Below, piece by piece: positions 16,573 to 25,179 of a stretch of DNA of 45,260 bases. This stretch comes from Meiothermus luteus (GTDB lineage Bacteria; Deinococcota; Deinococci; Deinococcales; Thermaceae): assembly GCF_003574085.1 (NCBI RefSeq), contig NZ_QWKZ01000007.1:1-45260 (forward strand), written 5' to 3'. Position 1 is the first letter of the stretch. The number at the start of each line of letters is the position of its first letter. A model generated the notes under the pieces. It saw nothing but the letters and a program-made list of their open reading frames with translations, made no database searches and was not told the origin of the DNA. The position numbers and the translations under genes were made by a program.

Positions 16573-16999
16573 TTACGCGGCCTCCACCTGCAGCGATAAC
16601 AGAGGGCTCAAATCCAGGCTCAGCTTACCTGCGATGAGTCTGCGTCGGCATTGGTAGAAACTCAACTTCAGCCGCTCTCGCTGACACTCGATGAGCCCAT
16701 AGGCCACCAGCCCCAAGGCCAGATGCCCCAAGACTTTAGCCCGGCGCCAGTGTCGGTGCCCCTTCCACCCCAGCTCCTGCTGCAATCCCCGGAAGACCTC
16801 CTCAATCCCCTGCCGCAACCGGTACACCTCCACCGTCCTCTTTCCCTCCGAGTCCACAGCGGAACTGGCATAAAACCCCCTCCCTCGACCCACCACCTGC
16901 ACCGCAAAAGAAAGTCCCTTCAGCTGGATACCCTCCAGCAATCGGTTAGCCCTGAGTCTCGTCACGAGAAACCAGCCCTGAGCATGGAGCCACTCCAGG
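16573..16999 (-). pseudogene. C-terminal remnant of an IS4-type DDE transposase
   Basis: The last roughly 140 residues of a transposase remain. They include VYRLRQGIEEVFRGLQQE, which fits the IS4-type Y-x2-R-x3-E motif containing the third catalytic residue, and LGHLALGLVAYGLIE. The open frame continues upstream only because it reads through the left end of the IS256-type element inserted at about 17000. The N-terminal two thirds with the two catalytic aspartates are missing. The exact IS family is not certain. Confidence 0.65.
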
Positions 17000-18080
17000 T
17001 ATGTGTAAGGGTTTGTGTAAAAAAGGGGGGGCACAGAAGCTAGAGAGGAGGTACCCCATGGACCCGTCTACCCTGCAAGCCCTGCTACGGGAAGCGACCA
17101 CCACCCCCGCAAGCTGGAGACCCCCTTCGGCCAGGTGGAACGGGCCATCCCCCGGGATCGGGAAGGGCAGTATTACCCCAGCTTCCTCCAGCCCTACGCC
17201 CGCCGCCAGGTGGACGTGGGGGAGGTGGCGGTGGCCCTGGACGCCGCCGGGGTCACCCAGCGCAAGGCGGCGGAGGGGATGAGCCTCCTCCTGGGCCACC
17301 GCTACACCCACGAGACCAAGGGCGCCATCACGGACGAGGTGCTGGAGAAGGCGGAGGCCTACTGTGGGAGACCCTTACCGGAGGAGATGGCCTTTGTGTA
17401 CTTGGATGGGTTTTCCCTGAAGGTGCTGAGGGAGGGACTTGGGGTGGAGCGGGAATCGGTGTACGTGGCCCTGGGGGTGACGCCGGATGGGGCGCGGCGG
17501 GTGCTGGGCTTCTGGCTTTTGCCCACGGAGAACGCCTCGGCCTGGGAGGGGGTTTTGCTGGAGCTATGGGGGAAGGGCCTGCGGCGGGTTTTGCTCTTCA
17601 TCACCGATGGCCTACCGGGGATAGAGGAGGCCATCCGGGGGTGTATCCCCTGGCGGGGTGGCAGCGGTGCGTGGTGCACCAGGTGCGGTCTCGGGACCGG
17701 GCTGCCCTGGCCCAGGACCTGCGGGGGGTTTACATGGCGGAGAGCCGGAGGGAGGCTTTAGGGGCGCTGGAGCGGTTGAGGGAGGTTTGGGGGGGCAAGT
17801 ACCCCGCTTTGGTGGCGGCCTGGTGGAAGGGTGCTTTGGCCGTACTTGCGGAGCACCAACCTCATGGAGCGGTTTATCCGAGAGGTGAGGCGGGGGACGA
17901 AGGTGCGGGACCACAAGTTTCCTCGGCCGGAGGCGGTGTTCAAGCTTTTGTACTTGGAGGGGGAGCATCTGGAGGGGAGGTGGGGGGAGCGAAGGCTGAA
18001 AGGGTTTGCCGAGGCGCGGGAGGTGTTGGAGCGGATGCTTTAGGAGCGGTATGCCCCCCGTACACAGACCTTGACACATA
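17000..18080 (+). mobile_element. degenerate IS256-family element
   Basis: Imperfect terminal inverted repeats of about 28-32 bases are visible. The left end has TATGTGTAAGG...TTTGTGTA and a G-run (17000-17031). The right end, read backwards, has TATGTGTCAAGG...CTGTGTACGGGG (18080-18053). The flanking sequences do not repeat each other, so no target-site duplication is seen and the flanks have changed since insertion. It interrupts an older transposase gene. Confidence 0.7.
17058..18043 (+). pseudogene. IS256/Mutator-type transposase, broken
   Basis: The reading frame starts at ATG 17058 (after GGAGG) with MDPSTLQALLREA. The following 70 or so residues of a normal IS256 N-terminus are missing. 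It then changes frame near 17108 (KLETPFGQVERAIPRDREGQ), again near 17640 (VYPLAGWQRCVVHQVRSRDR) and again before 17831 (LWPYLRSTNLMERFIREVRRG). Catalytic Asp residues are in AFVYLDGFSLKV and LLFITDGLPG, and Glu is in the NLMERFIRE motif. With three frame changes and a deletion it cannot give an active protein. Confidence 0.8.
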
Positions 18081-18132
18081 ACTCTTGACATGACCACCTG
18101 GAACAAGGGGAAAAGCCTGACCTCTAAGGGGG

Positions 18133-18138
18133 TAAAAT
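18133..18138 (+). promoter_or_regulatory. -10 box of the secreted protein gene, leaderless
   Basis: TAAAAT ends six bases before the GTG at 18145. A TTGACA at 18085-18090 is too far away (42 bases) to be its -35. Confidence 0.45.
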
Positions 18139-18144
18139 GACGTC

Positions 18145-18915
18145 GTGAAGTTCCCCCTTTCCCTTGTCCTGGTGTCCTTGGTCTTGAGCCTTTCAGGCCT
18201 TGCCCAGAAGCCTCTAAAAACCCTCCCCTGGGGTAGCTACACGGTGCGCATAGAAGGAAGCCCTGGAGGAGGCCAGGTGGCCCGAATTCTGGCGGGCGGG
18301 CGCACAGCGGTGGAAATCGAGGGCTGGTTGCTCAGCGCCTCCTTTGTGGAAGTCACAGGCAAGGCCCCGAGGGAACTCTTGGTCACGGATTTTTCGGGTG
18401 GAGCTCACTGCTGCCTTACCCTTTACCTTTTCAGCCAGGAGGGGGAGCTGCGAAACCTGCTTTACGAGGAATTGGGGGATGGGGTTTTTGAGCTTCGGGA
18501 CCTAGATGGGGACGGCCGCTCCGAGCCGGTCCTCACTCGCATCTACAGCTATTTTGGCGACCTCCCGTTTGCGCTCTCCCCGGGAGTGGTTCGGGTCTAC
18601 GCCTATGATGGAATGGTATTCTACGAGGCCACACGGCGTTTTCCCAGGCTGAGCCTGCGAGAGATGGAACGCTACCGGAAGGGGTTTCTGGAGGGGAAGA
18701 AACGAGGCGATCTGGAAGCGATGAAGGGCAACGCCCTGGGTTACTGGGCCAACGCTTTGGTCATTGGTCGCGGAGCCGCAGCCAAGGATTGGCTAATGCG
18801 GAACGCTCCTTTTGAGGTCAGGAAATGGCTCTTGGTAAACGAGGAAGCCCTTTTACGAAGCGTCTCGGCGTTTGACCTGAGCACCAACCGCAAGCTACCT
18901 CCAGAGAAGCCCTAG
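18145..18915 (+). CDS. secreted protein of unknown function with FG-GAP/VCBS-like motif
   Basis: A 256-residue protein with a clear signal peptide (MKFPLSLVLVSLVLSLSGLAQ). It has a beta-rich core including DFSGGAHCCLTLYLF (two adjacent cysteines, about residues 93-94) and a calcium-binding-like FELRDLDGDGRSEPV (about residues 116-130). Such DxDGD loops occur in secreted repeat proteins. The C-terminal part is helical (REMERYRKGFLEGKKRGDLEAM). I do not recognise a specific family. It lies just outside the IS256 element, so it may be an original chromosomal gene or part of the accessory region. Confidence 0.6.
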   Translation: MKFPLSLVLVSLVLSLSGLAQKPLKTLPWGSYTVRIEGSPGGGQVARILAGGRTAVEIEGWLLSASFVEVTGKAPRELLVTDFSGGAHCCLTLYLFSQEGELRNLLYEELGDGVFELRDLDGDGRSEPVLTRIYSYFGDLPFALSPGVVRVYAYDGMVFYEATRRFPRLSLREMERYRKGFLEGKKRGDLEAMKGNALGYWANALVIGRGAAAKDWLMRNAPFEVRKWLLVNEEALLRSVSAFDLSTNRKLPPEKP

Positions 18916-19001
18916 AGGCTCATTCTCCTTCTGAGGCGGTTGCTAGGCCCTTCTACCTCAAAGCCTGCACCACCCGAACACCCCGCAAAAACCCACACCC
19001 T

Positions 19002-19260
19002 GGTCAACCAAAGCGCCCATTAGCGCTTTGGGCCCTCCCCCAGGGTGAGGACCTAAGCCTCGCCTTTCCCCCCTCCCACGATCCCCCAAGGAGGATGGGC
19101 TTGAGGGGAGAGAGGTCCCTCGGCACCTCCCGCCCAAGGAGGGGAAGAAAGAGGCCTACCCTCAGAACCCTCCAGGGATTGGCGCCAGGGGGGTTCCTTC
19201 CCTCGGTTGACCCCCGCTGGCTCCCCGGCGAGCTCCGAAGGCTTGACAGAAGACCTAAAG
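19002..19260 (-). ncRNA. candidate TnpB guide-RNA scaffold (omegaRNA)
   Basis: Overlaps the 3' end of the TnpB gene, where these RNAs are normally encoded. In the minus-strand transcript GGTCAACC (19212-19205) can pair with GGTTGACC (19009-19002), bringing the 3' end back to the scaffold as in known pseudoknots. A perfect 9-bp hairpin CCAAAGCGC/GCGCTTTGG with loop TAATGG lies at 19031-19008. The protein text over this stretch (about residues 440-520) looks like translated non-coding sequence rather than a domain. If correct, the guide would begin just below 19002. Boundaries are estimates; expression is not shown. Confidence 0.45.
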
Positions 19261-20566
19261 CTTGTTTGGTCTTACCGATCTCTCTCGCGGGCTTTCGCTT
19301 CAGGTACGGGTTGTTCTCACCCTCCTTTCGCCCGTAAAGGTCATTGAGCAACCCCTCGTAGAAGCTCTGGGCGTCGGATTGGAAGGTGGGGTCCTCCAGC
19401 AGGCGTCCGTAGCTTTGGGGAAGCTCCTCCTTGAGGCCCAGGGCCCGCCTGCCGATCACGTGAGCGGCAGCGGTGTCCTTGGAGAGGGAAAGCAGGGGGG
19501 CGTACTTGAGCATGCCCAGGGTGGAGGTGTCCTGGGGGTTCACCTCCAGCACCTGGACACCCTTTTTCCTCGCCAGGGTGTGGACCTTCTGGAGGAGGGA
19601 GGCGTAGGCGAAGCGGTGCTGCTTCCTCCTGAACCACCTCCCAGAGCCATCCCCCCTCCTGGACTTCCGGAGGTGTTTGAGCCTCTCCGTGGCAATCGCT
19701 ACCCCCCGGGAGAGGGCGAGGTCCACCACCTGGTGGGCCGCCATCCAGAGGGCGATCTCCTTGGCCCCACGATTGGAGGCCCTGTCCACCTCATTCAGGG
19801 GGATGGTGGAGTGGTGCCTGAGTTCCCCATCGGGACTGACCAACACTAAGGCCAGGTGGTAGGGGTGGGCGTTGGCGTCTAGGGCCAAGACGCCCCGCTC
19901 CTTCGTGGCCACGATGGGAGGCAAGGCTTCTTGCCAGGTGAAGTGGGCGTGGATTTCTCCGTTCCGGAGATTGAGCTCCACGTTGTAGGGTTCTCCCAGC
20001 CGGGCCCGCTCCACCAGGGCGTTCCGTTGAGGGTGGGAGGTGAGGACCAAACCCCGGATGTGGGCGCGGTGCCCAAGGTTGATCCGGAGCCAGAGGGCCC
20101 CGTCCTCCACCTCCAGCCGCAGGTTGAGGTTGCCCCCCTTGCTCCGGTCTCCCCTGCTGTAGAGCAAACCTTGGCGCTTCTCCCGCCATTCCCGCTTCAG
20201 CTGGAGGAGCCGCTTCCCCGAGAGGTGCTTGCGCTTGAGTCCCTCAAAGAGGCCCCTTCGCCCGAAGACCACCGCGCGGGGGTCTACACCCCGTTCCCTG
20301 GCGGAGTCCAGGACCCCTTGCGCCTTGAGGATGGCCTCGTCGGCGTAGCGGGTGTTGAGGCGGAAGAGCTGGCAGAGGGGGCCGTCTTCCCGTTTGAGCT
20401 CCTCGCGGCTGTGCCCCTCCAAGAGTCTCTGGTAGGCGAAGCGCATGGCCGAGGAAAACCTCCGCATGAGGTCCAGGAGAGCTTTCCGGTCCTCCTGGGA
20501 GGGGAGGTGGAGCTTGGCCTGGACGCCTCGGAAGGCGCTAGCGTTCTTGTCCTTGCCCTTGGGCAT
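19004..20566 (-). CDS. tnpB: TnpB-family RNA-guided nuclease-like protein lacking the zinc finger
   Basis: The 520-residue protein has the TnpB wedge-like N-terminal half (FRGVQAKLHLPSQ, SGKRLLQLKREWREKRQGLLYSRGD). It also has all three RuvC acidic residues: Asp230 in GVLALDANAHPY, Glu294 in AIATERLKHLRK, and Asp364 in SLSKDTAAAHVIGRRA. The CxxC...CxxC zinc finger normally found between the second and third RuvC motifs is missing; that position reads VNPQDTSTLGMLKYAPLLS. The ATG has GGAGG seven bases upstream. The C-terminal 80 residues are Ser/Pro/Arg-rich and overlap the candidate guide RNA. No tnpA gene is present. Confidence 0.75.
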   Translation of the reverse strand: MPKGKDKNASAFRGVQAKLHLPSQEDRKALLDLMRRFSSAMRFAYQRLLEGHSREELKREDGPLCQLFRLNTRYADEAILKAQGVLDSARERGVDPRAVVFGRRGLFEGLKRKHLSGKRLLQLKREWREKRQGLLYSRGDRSKGGNLNLRLEVEDGALWLRINLGHRAHIRGLVLTSHPQRNALVERARLGEPYNVELNLRNGEIHAHFTWQEALPPIVATKERGVLALDANAHPYHLALVLVSPDGELRHHSTIPLNEVDRASNRGAKEIALWMAAHQVVDLALSRGVAIATERLKHLRKSRRGDGSGRWFRRKQHRFAYASLLQKVHTLARKKGVQVLEVNPQDTSTLGMLKYAPLLSLSKDTAAAHVIGRRALGLKEELPQSYGRLLEDPTFQSDAQSFYEGLLNDLYGRKEGENNPYLKRKPAREIGKTKQALGLLSSLRSSPGSQRGSTEGRNPPGANPWRVLRVGLFLPLLGREVPRDLSPLKPILLGGSWEGGKARLRSSPWGRAQSANGRFG

Positions 20567-20696
20567 CCCGCCGCCTCCTGACGCGCGTCCGCGCGGCGAA
20601 GCGGGAAACTTTATGCCGTTCCCAGGCGCGCGGGGTGTCGCGGTGAATGCCGTAGCGCTCCCTGAACTGATGGGCTGTAAGGAGAAGCAGGGGCAT
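20538..20696 (-). CDS. mini helix-turn-helix protein upstream of tnpB
   Basis: A 52-codon ORF MPLLLLTAHQFRERYGIHRD, then TPRAWERHKVSRF and an arginine-rich tail, overlapping the tnpB start by 29 bases in another frame. The segment LTAHQFRERYGIHRDTPRAWE resembles the N-terminal HTH of MerR-like and IS607-type TnpA proteins (recognition helix around RDTPRAWERH). It has its own promoter (TTGAGC, 16 bases, TACAAT) ending nine bases before the ATG. It may be a relic of a serine-transposase N-terminus or a small DNA-binding regulator. Confidence 0.5.
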   Translation of the reverse strand: MPLLLLTAHQFRERYGIHRDTPRAWERHKVSRFAARTRVRRRRDAQGQGQER

Positions 20697-20705
20697 CTGG
20701 GGGCT

Positions 20706-20733
20706 ATTGTAGCCCAAAGCTGTTATTGCTCAA
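20706..20733 (-). promoter_or_regulatory. promoter of the mini-HTH/tnpB unit
   Basis: On the minus strand TTGAGC (20733-20728), a 16-base spacer and TACAAT (20711-20706). The -10 lies inside the hairpin GGGCTA-TTG-TAGCCC (20701-20715), which could be an operator for an autoregulator. Confidence 0.6.
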
Positions 20734-20740
20734 CTGTTTG

Positions 20741-20998
20741 CACCTCCCCGTGGTGAAGGCCATCGGGGTGGATCCCCTGTGGTTTGGCGTCTACCTGGTG
20801 CTCATGGTGGAGCTGGCCCAGATCACCCCTCCCGTGGGCTTCAACCTCTTCGTCCTCCAGTCCCTCACCGGGGAGGACCTCTTCCAGATCGCCCGCTACG
20901 CCTTGCCCTTCATGGGGGTCCTCACTCCTCATGGTGGCCCTACTGGTGGCCTTCCCGGGGCTCGCCACCTGGCTTCCCCGCACCATGACGGGGGGTTA
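20741..20998 (+). pseudogene. C-terminal fragment of a TRAP transporter large permease (DctM-like)
   Basis: About 85 residues remain: PVVKAIGVDPLWFGVYLVLMVE and ITPPVGFNLFVLQSLTGEDL are typical of the last helices of DctM-type permeases. A frameshift near 20920 separates ALPFMGVL from LLMVALLVAFPGLATWLP, after which the protein ends at TAG. The N-terminal nine tenths are missing. The break coincides with the presumed left end of the TnpB element, so insertion or deletion there removed the rest. Confidence 0.7.
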
Positions 20999-21162
20999 GC
21001 CCAGAAGTGTCGCTTTTTGTGGAAGCCTGGCCCACAAGGTACTAGGATTTAGAACATGGCTGGACGGGCCAGAACGCCATCCCCCTCCTGGGTTGGCTGG
21101 CATGGGGCGCTTTACCGTGCCCCCAAGGTGCTTTCCCATCCCCTACCCAAAGGAGGGCCAAC

Positions 21163-23916
21163 GTGAACCCAGTGGACTCCTTCCAACCCGGGACCTTGTT
21201 TCGGGCTCGAGGCCGCGACTACCGCCTGGAACGCCGGCACGGGGACGTGCTCTTTGCCCGCGCCGTGGACACCGATGAGGAAGCCCTCTTCTACCTCCCG
21301 CTGGAAGGGGAAGCCCTCCAACTCACCTCCTTGGGGCTTCCCCCCACCACCCCTGGGGATCCCGCCCTGCACGACCTGCTCCTCCGGGCCCTAGAGCTTT
21401 CCACCCTCCACGCCGACGCCCCCTTCCTGGCCCTGCAGCGCTCGCGGGTGGTGCCCGCCAACTACCAGCTCGTGCCCTTGCTCATGGCGCTGAGGCTGCC
21501 GGAGGTGCGCCTCCTGATCGCCGACGACGTGGGCTTAGGCAAAACCGTGGAGGCGGGCCTCATCGTGAAGGAGCTCCTTCTGCGGAACAAGGCCCGACGG
21601 GTCTTGGTCCTGGCCCCAGCCCACCTCCTCGCCCAGTGGCAAGAGGCGCTCCGCCGCTTCTTCCACTTGGAGTTTGAAATCCTATCCGGGCCCAACCTGA
21701 AGCGCCTCACCCGCACCCTCCCCCCGGGAGCAAACCCCTGGGCCCACTTTGACCGGGTCATCGCCAGCGTGGACTACGCCAAACAGGACGAGGTCCGGAA
21801 CCTGGTCCTCTTGCAGGACTGGGACCTCCTTTTGGTGGACGAAGCCCACATGGCCGCCCGCCCCCCCACGGAAAAGGGCAAGCAGATGGAGCGCTACCGC
21901 CTGGTACGGGAGCTTTCCCGCCGGGTGCCCCACCTCCTCCTCCTCACCGCCACGCCCCACAACGGCTACACGGAAAGCTTCTATAGCCTCCTGGAACACC
22001 TGGACGCCCGGGAGTTGGGGCTTTTCAAAGGGGGAAGCCTGGACCGGGAAGCGGCCAAGAAGCACGTGGTGCAGCGCCGCCGAAAGGACGTGGAAGAGTG
22101 GTTCCGCAAGGAAGGCAAAAAAAGCCCCTTTCCGGAGCGGGACACCAAGGAGGTGGCGGTGGAGCCCAACCGCGCCGAGCTGGAACTCTTTGAGGCGGTG
22201 CGCCGCTACCAAGCGGAGGTTTACGACCCCGACCCGGCCAAGGTGCCCGTTCTCGGGCGCTGGCTCGCCATGCACCTGATGCGCCGCGCCACCAGTTCCC
22301 CCCGGGCGTTGCAAAGGAGTTTGGAACGGCGTAAGGCCCTCCTGGAAAGCGTCCTGGCCGGGGGAATGGACGCCACCGCCGACGAGGTGGCGGCCCTGTT
22401 TGACACCGCGCCGGAGCGCTTGCTGCCCGAGGAAGCGGAGGCCAGCCTGGAACTTAGCTTGGCGGACCAAGCCCGAGCCCAGGCGGAAAAGGGCTACCTC
22501 GAGGCCCTCCTCCGCCACTTGAAGACCTGGCGCAAAGACAGCAAACTGGAGGTTCTACGGGAAATGCTCCAGGACCCGCTACGGCTCGGGAAGGGCCGGA
22601 CCCTGATCTTCACCCGCTACCGGGACACCCTGGAATACTTGGTGGAAAAGCTTCGGGAGACCATTCCCCAACCCGTCTTCGCCGTGCACGGGGAGATGGA
22701 TGAGGAAGAACGCAACGAGGTGCTCCAGGCCTTCGCCAAGGAGCAGGTGGGGGTTTTGGTGGCCACGGATGTGTTCTCCGAAGGCCTCAACCTGCAGCAC
22801 TACGCGGCCCAGCTGGTCCACTACGACCTGCCGTGGAACCCCAACCGCCTGGAGCAGCGCAACGGGCGGATTGACCGCTTCGGTCAACCCGAGCCCGTGG
22901 TCCGCATCCGGACCCTCTACTATGAACGCTCTTTTGACGTGGCCGTCTTCCGCCTCCTCCTGGAAAAGGCGGAGCGCATCCGCAAGGAACTGGGGGTGGT
23001 ACCCGCCTTCTTCGGGGAAGAGGCTTACCTGCGGCGCCGCCTCGAGGCCCTGTGGTCCCAGGACTGGCGGGGCGAACGGCGGCTGCAAACCCCCCTTTTT
23101 GCCGAGGAAGAGGCCACAGAGCTGCAGGCGGCAAAGAAGGCCATCCAGGAAGGCTTCTACGGCCACAGCGAGTTTAGCCTCCCCGACGTGGAGCGCCACC
23201 TTCAAGAAGCCCTGGAACGGGCCGGGAGTCCCCAGGTCTTGCAAGCCTTCGTGCTGGACGGGCTCCGCTACCTGGGCTGGCGCGTGGAGGGGGAAGACCC
23301 CTACACCGCCACCCGGGGCACGGGGGAAGCGGTGCCCGGGTTGCCCAACGCCTTTGGCCCCTTCAGCTTCCATCCGGAAGCGCCCCTGGGGGTGGAGGTG
23401 CTGGACCTCTCCCATCCCCTGGTGGAGCACCTGATAGCCCACCTGCGCTACCGGGCCTACCGGGACCTGGACGGGGCCCGCACCGCCCTCATGGCCTTTC
23501 CCGGCCCCCTGGGTACCCCCCCTGTCGCCCTTTACCACTACCGGGCCCGCTTCGCCGGACCGGGCGGCGAGGTGCTGGAAACCCTGGTGCGCCGGGCGGT
23601 GCGCCTTTTGGATCTAAGCGAACTCCCCCCCGAGGAGGCGGAAGCCCTTTGGCGCGCCCGGCTCAAGGCACGCCCCCTCGCCCAGGACCAGGCCAAGGCT
23701 TTGGCCGAGCGGGCCCTCAAGGCTCCCCTGGAGGAGTTAGGGAAGCGGGGAGCCGAGGAAGCCTTGGCCCGGGTAAAGGCCGAACGAACGGCCCTAAAGC
23801 GGGACCTAGAACGGGCCTACGGCGTCCTGCCCCAGGCCTTCCAAGCCCTAGACCAGCTGGAGGTCTTGGGCTCCGAGCTGCTCGCCATCACCCTCTTGGC
23901 CCCTGTGCCGAGCTAA
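21163..23916 (+). CDS. SNF2-family helicase, DrmD-like (DISARM-type)
   Basis: A 917-residue helicase. It has Walker A in DDVGLGKTVEAGLI (about residues 121-133), Walker B in LLLVDEAHMA (about 223-232), motif III in LLTATPHNG, and motif VI in QRNGRIDRFGQ (about 565). The C-terminal third contains a long helical region. Large SNF2 ATPases of this organisation start class 1 DISARM loci as DrmD. GTG at 21163 is preceded by AAGGAGG. The methylase gene starts 12 bases after its stop. It appears intact. Members of this family also occur in other defence loci, so the DISARM name is provisional. Confidence 0.72.
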   Translation: MNPVDSFQPGTLFRARGRDYRLERRHGDVLFARAVDTDEEALFYLPLEGEALQLTSLGLPPTTPGDPALHDLLLRALELSTLHADAPFLALQRSRVVPANYQLVPLLMALRLPEVRLLIADDVGLGKTVEAGLIVKELLLRNKARRVLVLAPAHLLAQWQEALRRFFHLEFEILSGPNLKRLTRTLPPGANPWAHFDRVIASVDYAKQDEVRNLVLLQDWDLLLVDEAHMAARPPTEKGKQMERYRLVRELSRRVPHLLLLTATPHNGYTESFYSLLEHLDARELGLFKGGSLDREAAKKHVVQRRRKDVEEWFRKEGKKSPFPERDTKEVAVEPNRAELELFEAVRRYQAEVYDPDPAKVPVLGRWLAMHLMRRATSSPRALQRSLERRKALLESVLAGGMDATADEVAALFDTAPERLLPEEAEASLELSLADQARAQAEKGYLEALLRHLKTWRKDSKLEVLREMLQDPLRLGKGRTLIFTRYRDTLEYLVEKLRETIPQPVFAVHGEMDEEERNEVLQAFAKEQVGVLVATDVFSEGLNLQHYAAQLVHYDLPWNPNRLEQRNGRIDRFGQPEPVVRIRTLYYERSFDVAVFRLLLEKAERIRKELGVVPAFFGEEAYLRRRLEALWSQDWRGERRLQTPLFAEEEATELQAAKKAIQEGFYGHSEFSLPDVERHLQEALERAGSPQVLQAFVLDGLRYLGWRVEGEDPYTATRGTGEAVPGLPNAFGPFSFHPEAPLGVEVLDLSHPLVEHLIAHLRYRAYRDLDGARTALMAFPGPLGTPPVALYHYRARFAGPGGEVLETLVRRAVRLLDLSELPPEEAEALWRARLKARPLAQDQAKALAERALKAPLEELGKRGAEEALARVKAERTALKRDLERAYGVLPQAFQALDQLEVLGSELLAITLLAPVPS

Positions 23917-23928
23917 AGGAGGTTGTGG

Positions 23929-24891
23929 GTGTTCCACGCCATACGCGTTTCCGGCGGCCTCTTCACCGAGGAGTTCTTGCAAAGCCTGACCCGCCTCGAG
24001 GCCCTCAAGGAGCTCGCCCTGACCCCTGAGGAGGTGCGGCACCGCTTCTACGCCCTGCTGAGCCTCTACGAGCGCCAGCCGCCCTTATCCCAACTTAGGG
24101 ACACCTCCCGGGCCCGGGAGTCCTGGCTTCTGCCCTTCTTCCGCGCCCTGGGCTTCCAGCCCGTCTTCAACCGAAGCCACCTTGCGGCGGGGGACCAGTC
24201 CTTCCCCATCAGCCACCGGGGCTGGGACGGGGAGGATGCCCCACCCTTGCACCTGGTGGCCACCGAGCTAGACCTACGGCCAAGCCGCAGGGAAAAGAGC
24301 CCGCAGGCCCTTTTGCAGACCTACCTCAACCTGCACCCCACGCAAAGCTGGGGCATCCTGGCGGCCCCCTGGGAGGTGCGGCTTTTGCGGAAGTATTACC
24401 ACGTCTCCCTTCCGGGGTACGTGGCCTTCAACCTGGTGGAGCTCTTTGAGGCCCCTCGGGAACAAGCCCTCAAGGAGTTCCAAATCCTCCTCCTTCTCCT
24501 CTCCCCTAGCCGCTTCCAAAAAGGTAACGGCGAGAATACCCCCCTGGACCTTTACTACGAAGCGGCCCGCCAAAGCGGCATCAAGGCCCGCGACGCCTTG
24601 CGCAAGGGGGTGGTGGAGGCCCTCGAGGTCCTGGGCAACGCCTTTCTCACCGAGGCCCTCCGGGAAGAACTCCAGGACGAGGAGCGCCTGCGCGCCTACC
24701 ACGCCGAGCTCCTGCGCCTGGTCCACCGCCTCCTGTTCCTCCTCTACGCCGAAAGCCGCAACCTCATCCCCAGCGGCGGGGAGCTTTCCTGGGTTTACGA
24801 GCGGGAATATAGCGTTTCCGCCTTGCGGGAGCGGGCGGCAAGACTGCTCCCTTACGGGGAGGACCGCAACACAGACCTGTGGGAGAAGCTT
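23929..24891 (+). pseudogene. N-terminal part of a DrmMI-like adenine methyltransferase
   Basis: About 320 residues of a large class I methylase of the Eco57I type survive. They are the helical N-terminal region (DLYYEAARQSGIKARDALRKG, HRLLFLLYAESRNLIPSGG, YEREYSVSALRE). The catalytic NPPY motif would lie downstream and is lost, because at 24891/24892 the sequence changes to the end of an IS3-type element. GTG at 23929 follows AAAGGAGG with six bases spacing; a TTG at 23923 is too close to it. Without its catalytic part it cannot protect host DNA. Confidence 0.7.
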
Positions 24892-25064
24892 GGAGGCGCG
24901 GGCCTCGGTGGAGCGGTTTGTCTTCCAGGTGTACAACCGTAAGCGTCCTCACTCGGCCTTGGATTACATGACGCCCGAGGCCTTTTCGGAGAGCCTGTTG
25001 AAAGGGGATGGGAGCCCTGACTAAACTGACCGGTAAGGTGGTCCAAATTTAGGGCCGCAGTACA
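24892..25064 (+). mobile_element. 173-bp end fragment of an IS3-family element
   Basis: Reads as the reverse complement of 28864-29036 without a mismatch that I can see. It covers the end of OrfB (VYNRKRPHSALDYMT) and the terminal inverted repeat ending CAGTACA. It is therefore a truncated second copy of the complete element nearby, in inverted orientation. Its inner side joins the methylase fragment, its outer side begins the passenger segment at 25065. Confidence 0.85.
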
Positions 25065-25179
25065 ACCTGACGCCCTGCCCACCAACCTGTTCTTGGAGGT
25101 GAGTACGGTGAGGGAAAGGCAGCTTTTTCGGTGCCTTAGGAGCTTGTCGGGGACTACGTTCAGTGCCTCGGGCCCACCA

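Noticed and set aside
17000-18080. Target-site duplication around the IS256 element
   Set aside because: The eight to nine bases on either side do not match.
22579-23538. Long open frame on the minus strand inside the SNF2 helicase gene
   Set aside because: High-GC shadow frame without a recognisable domain, ribosome site or codon bias. The plus-strand helicase is clear.
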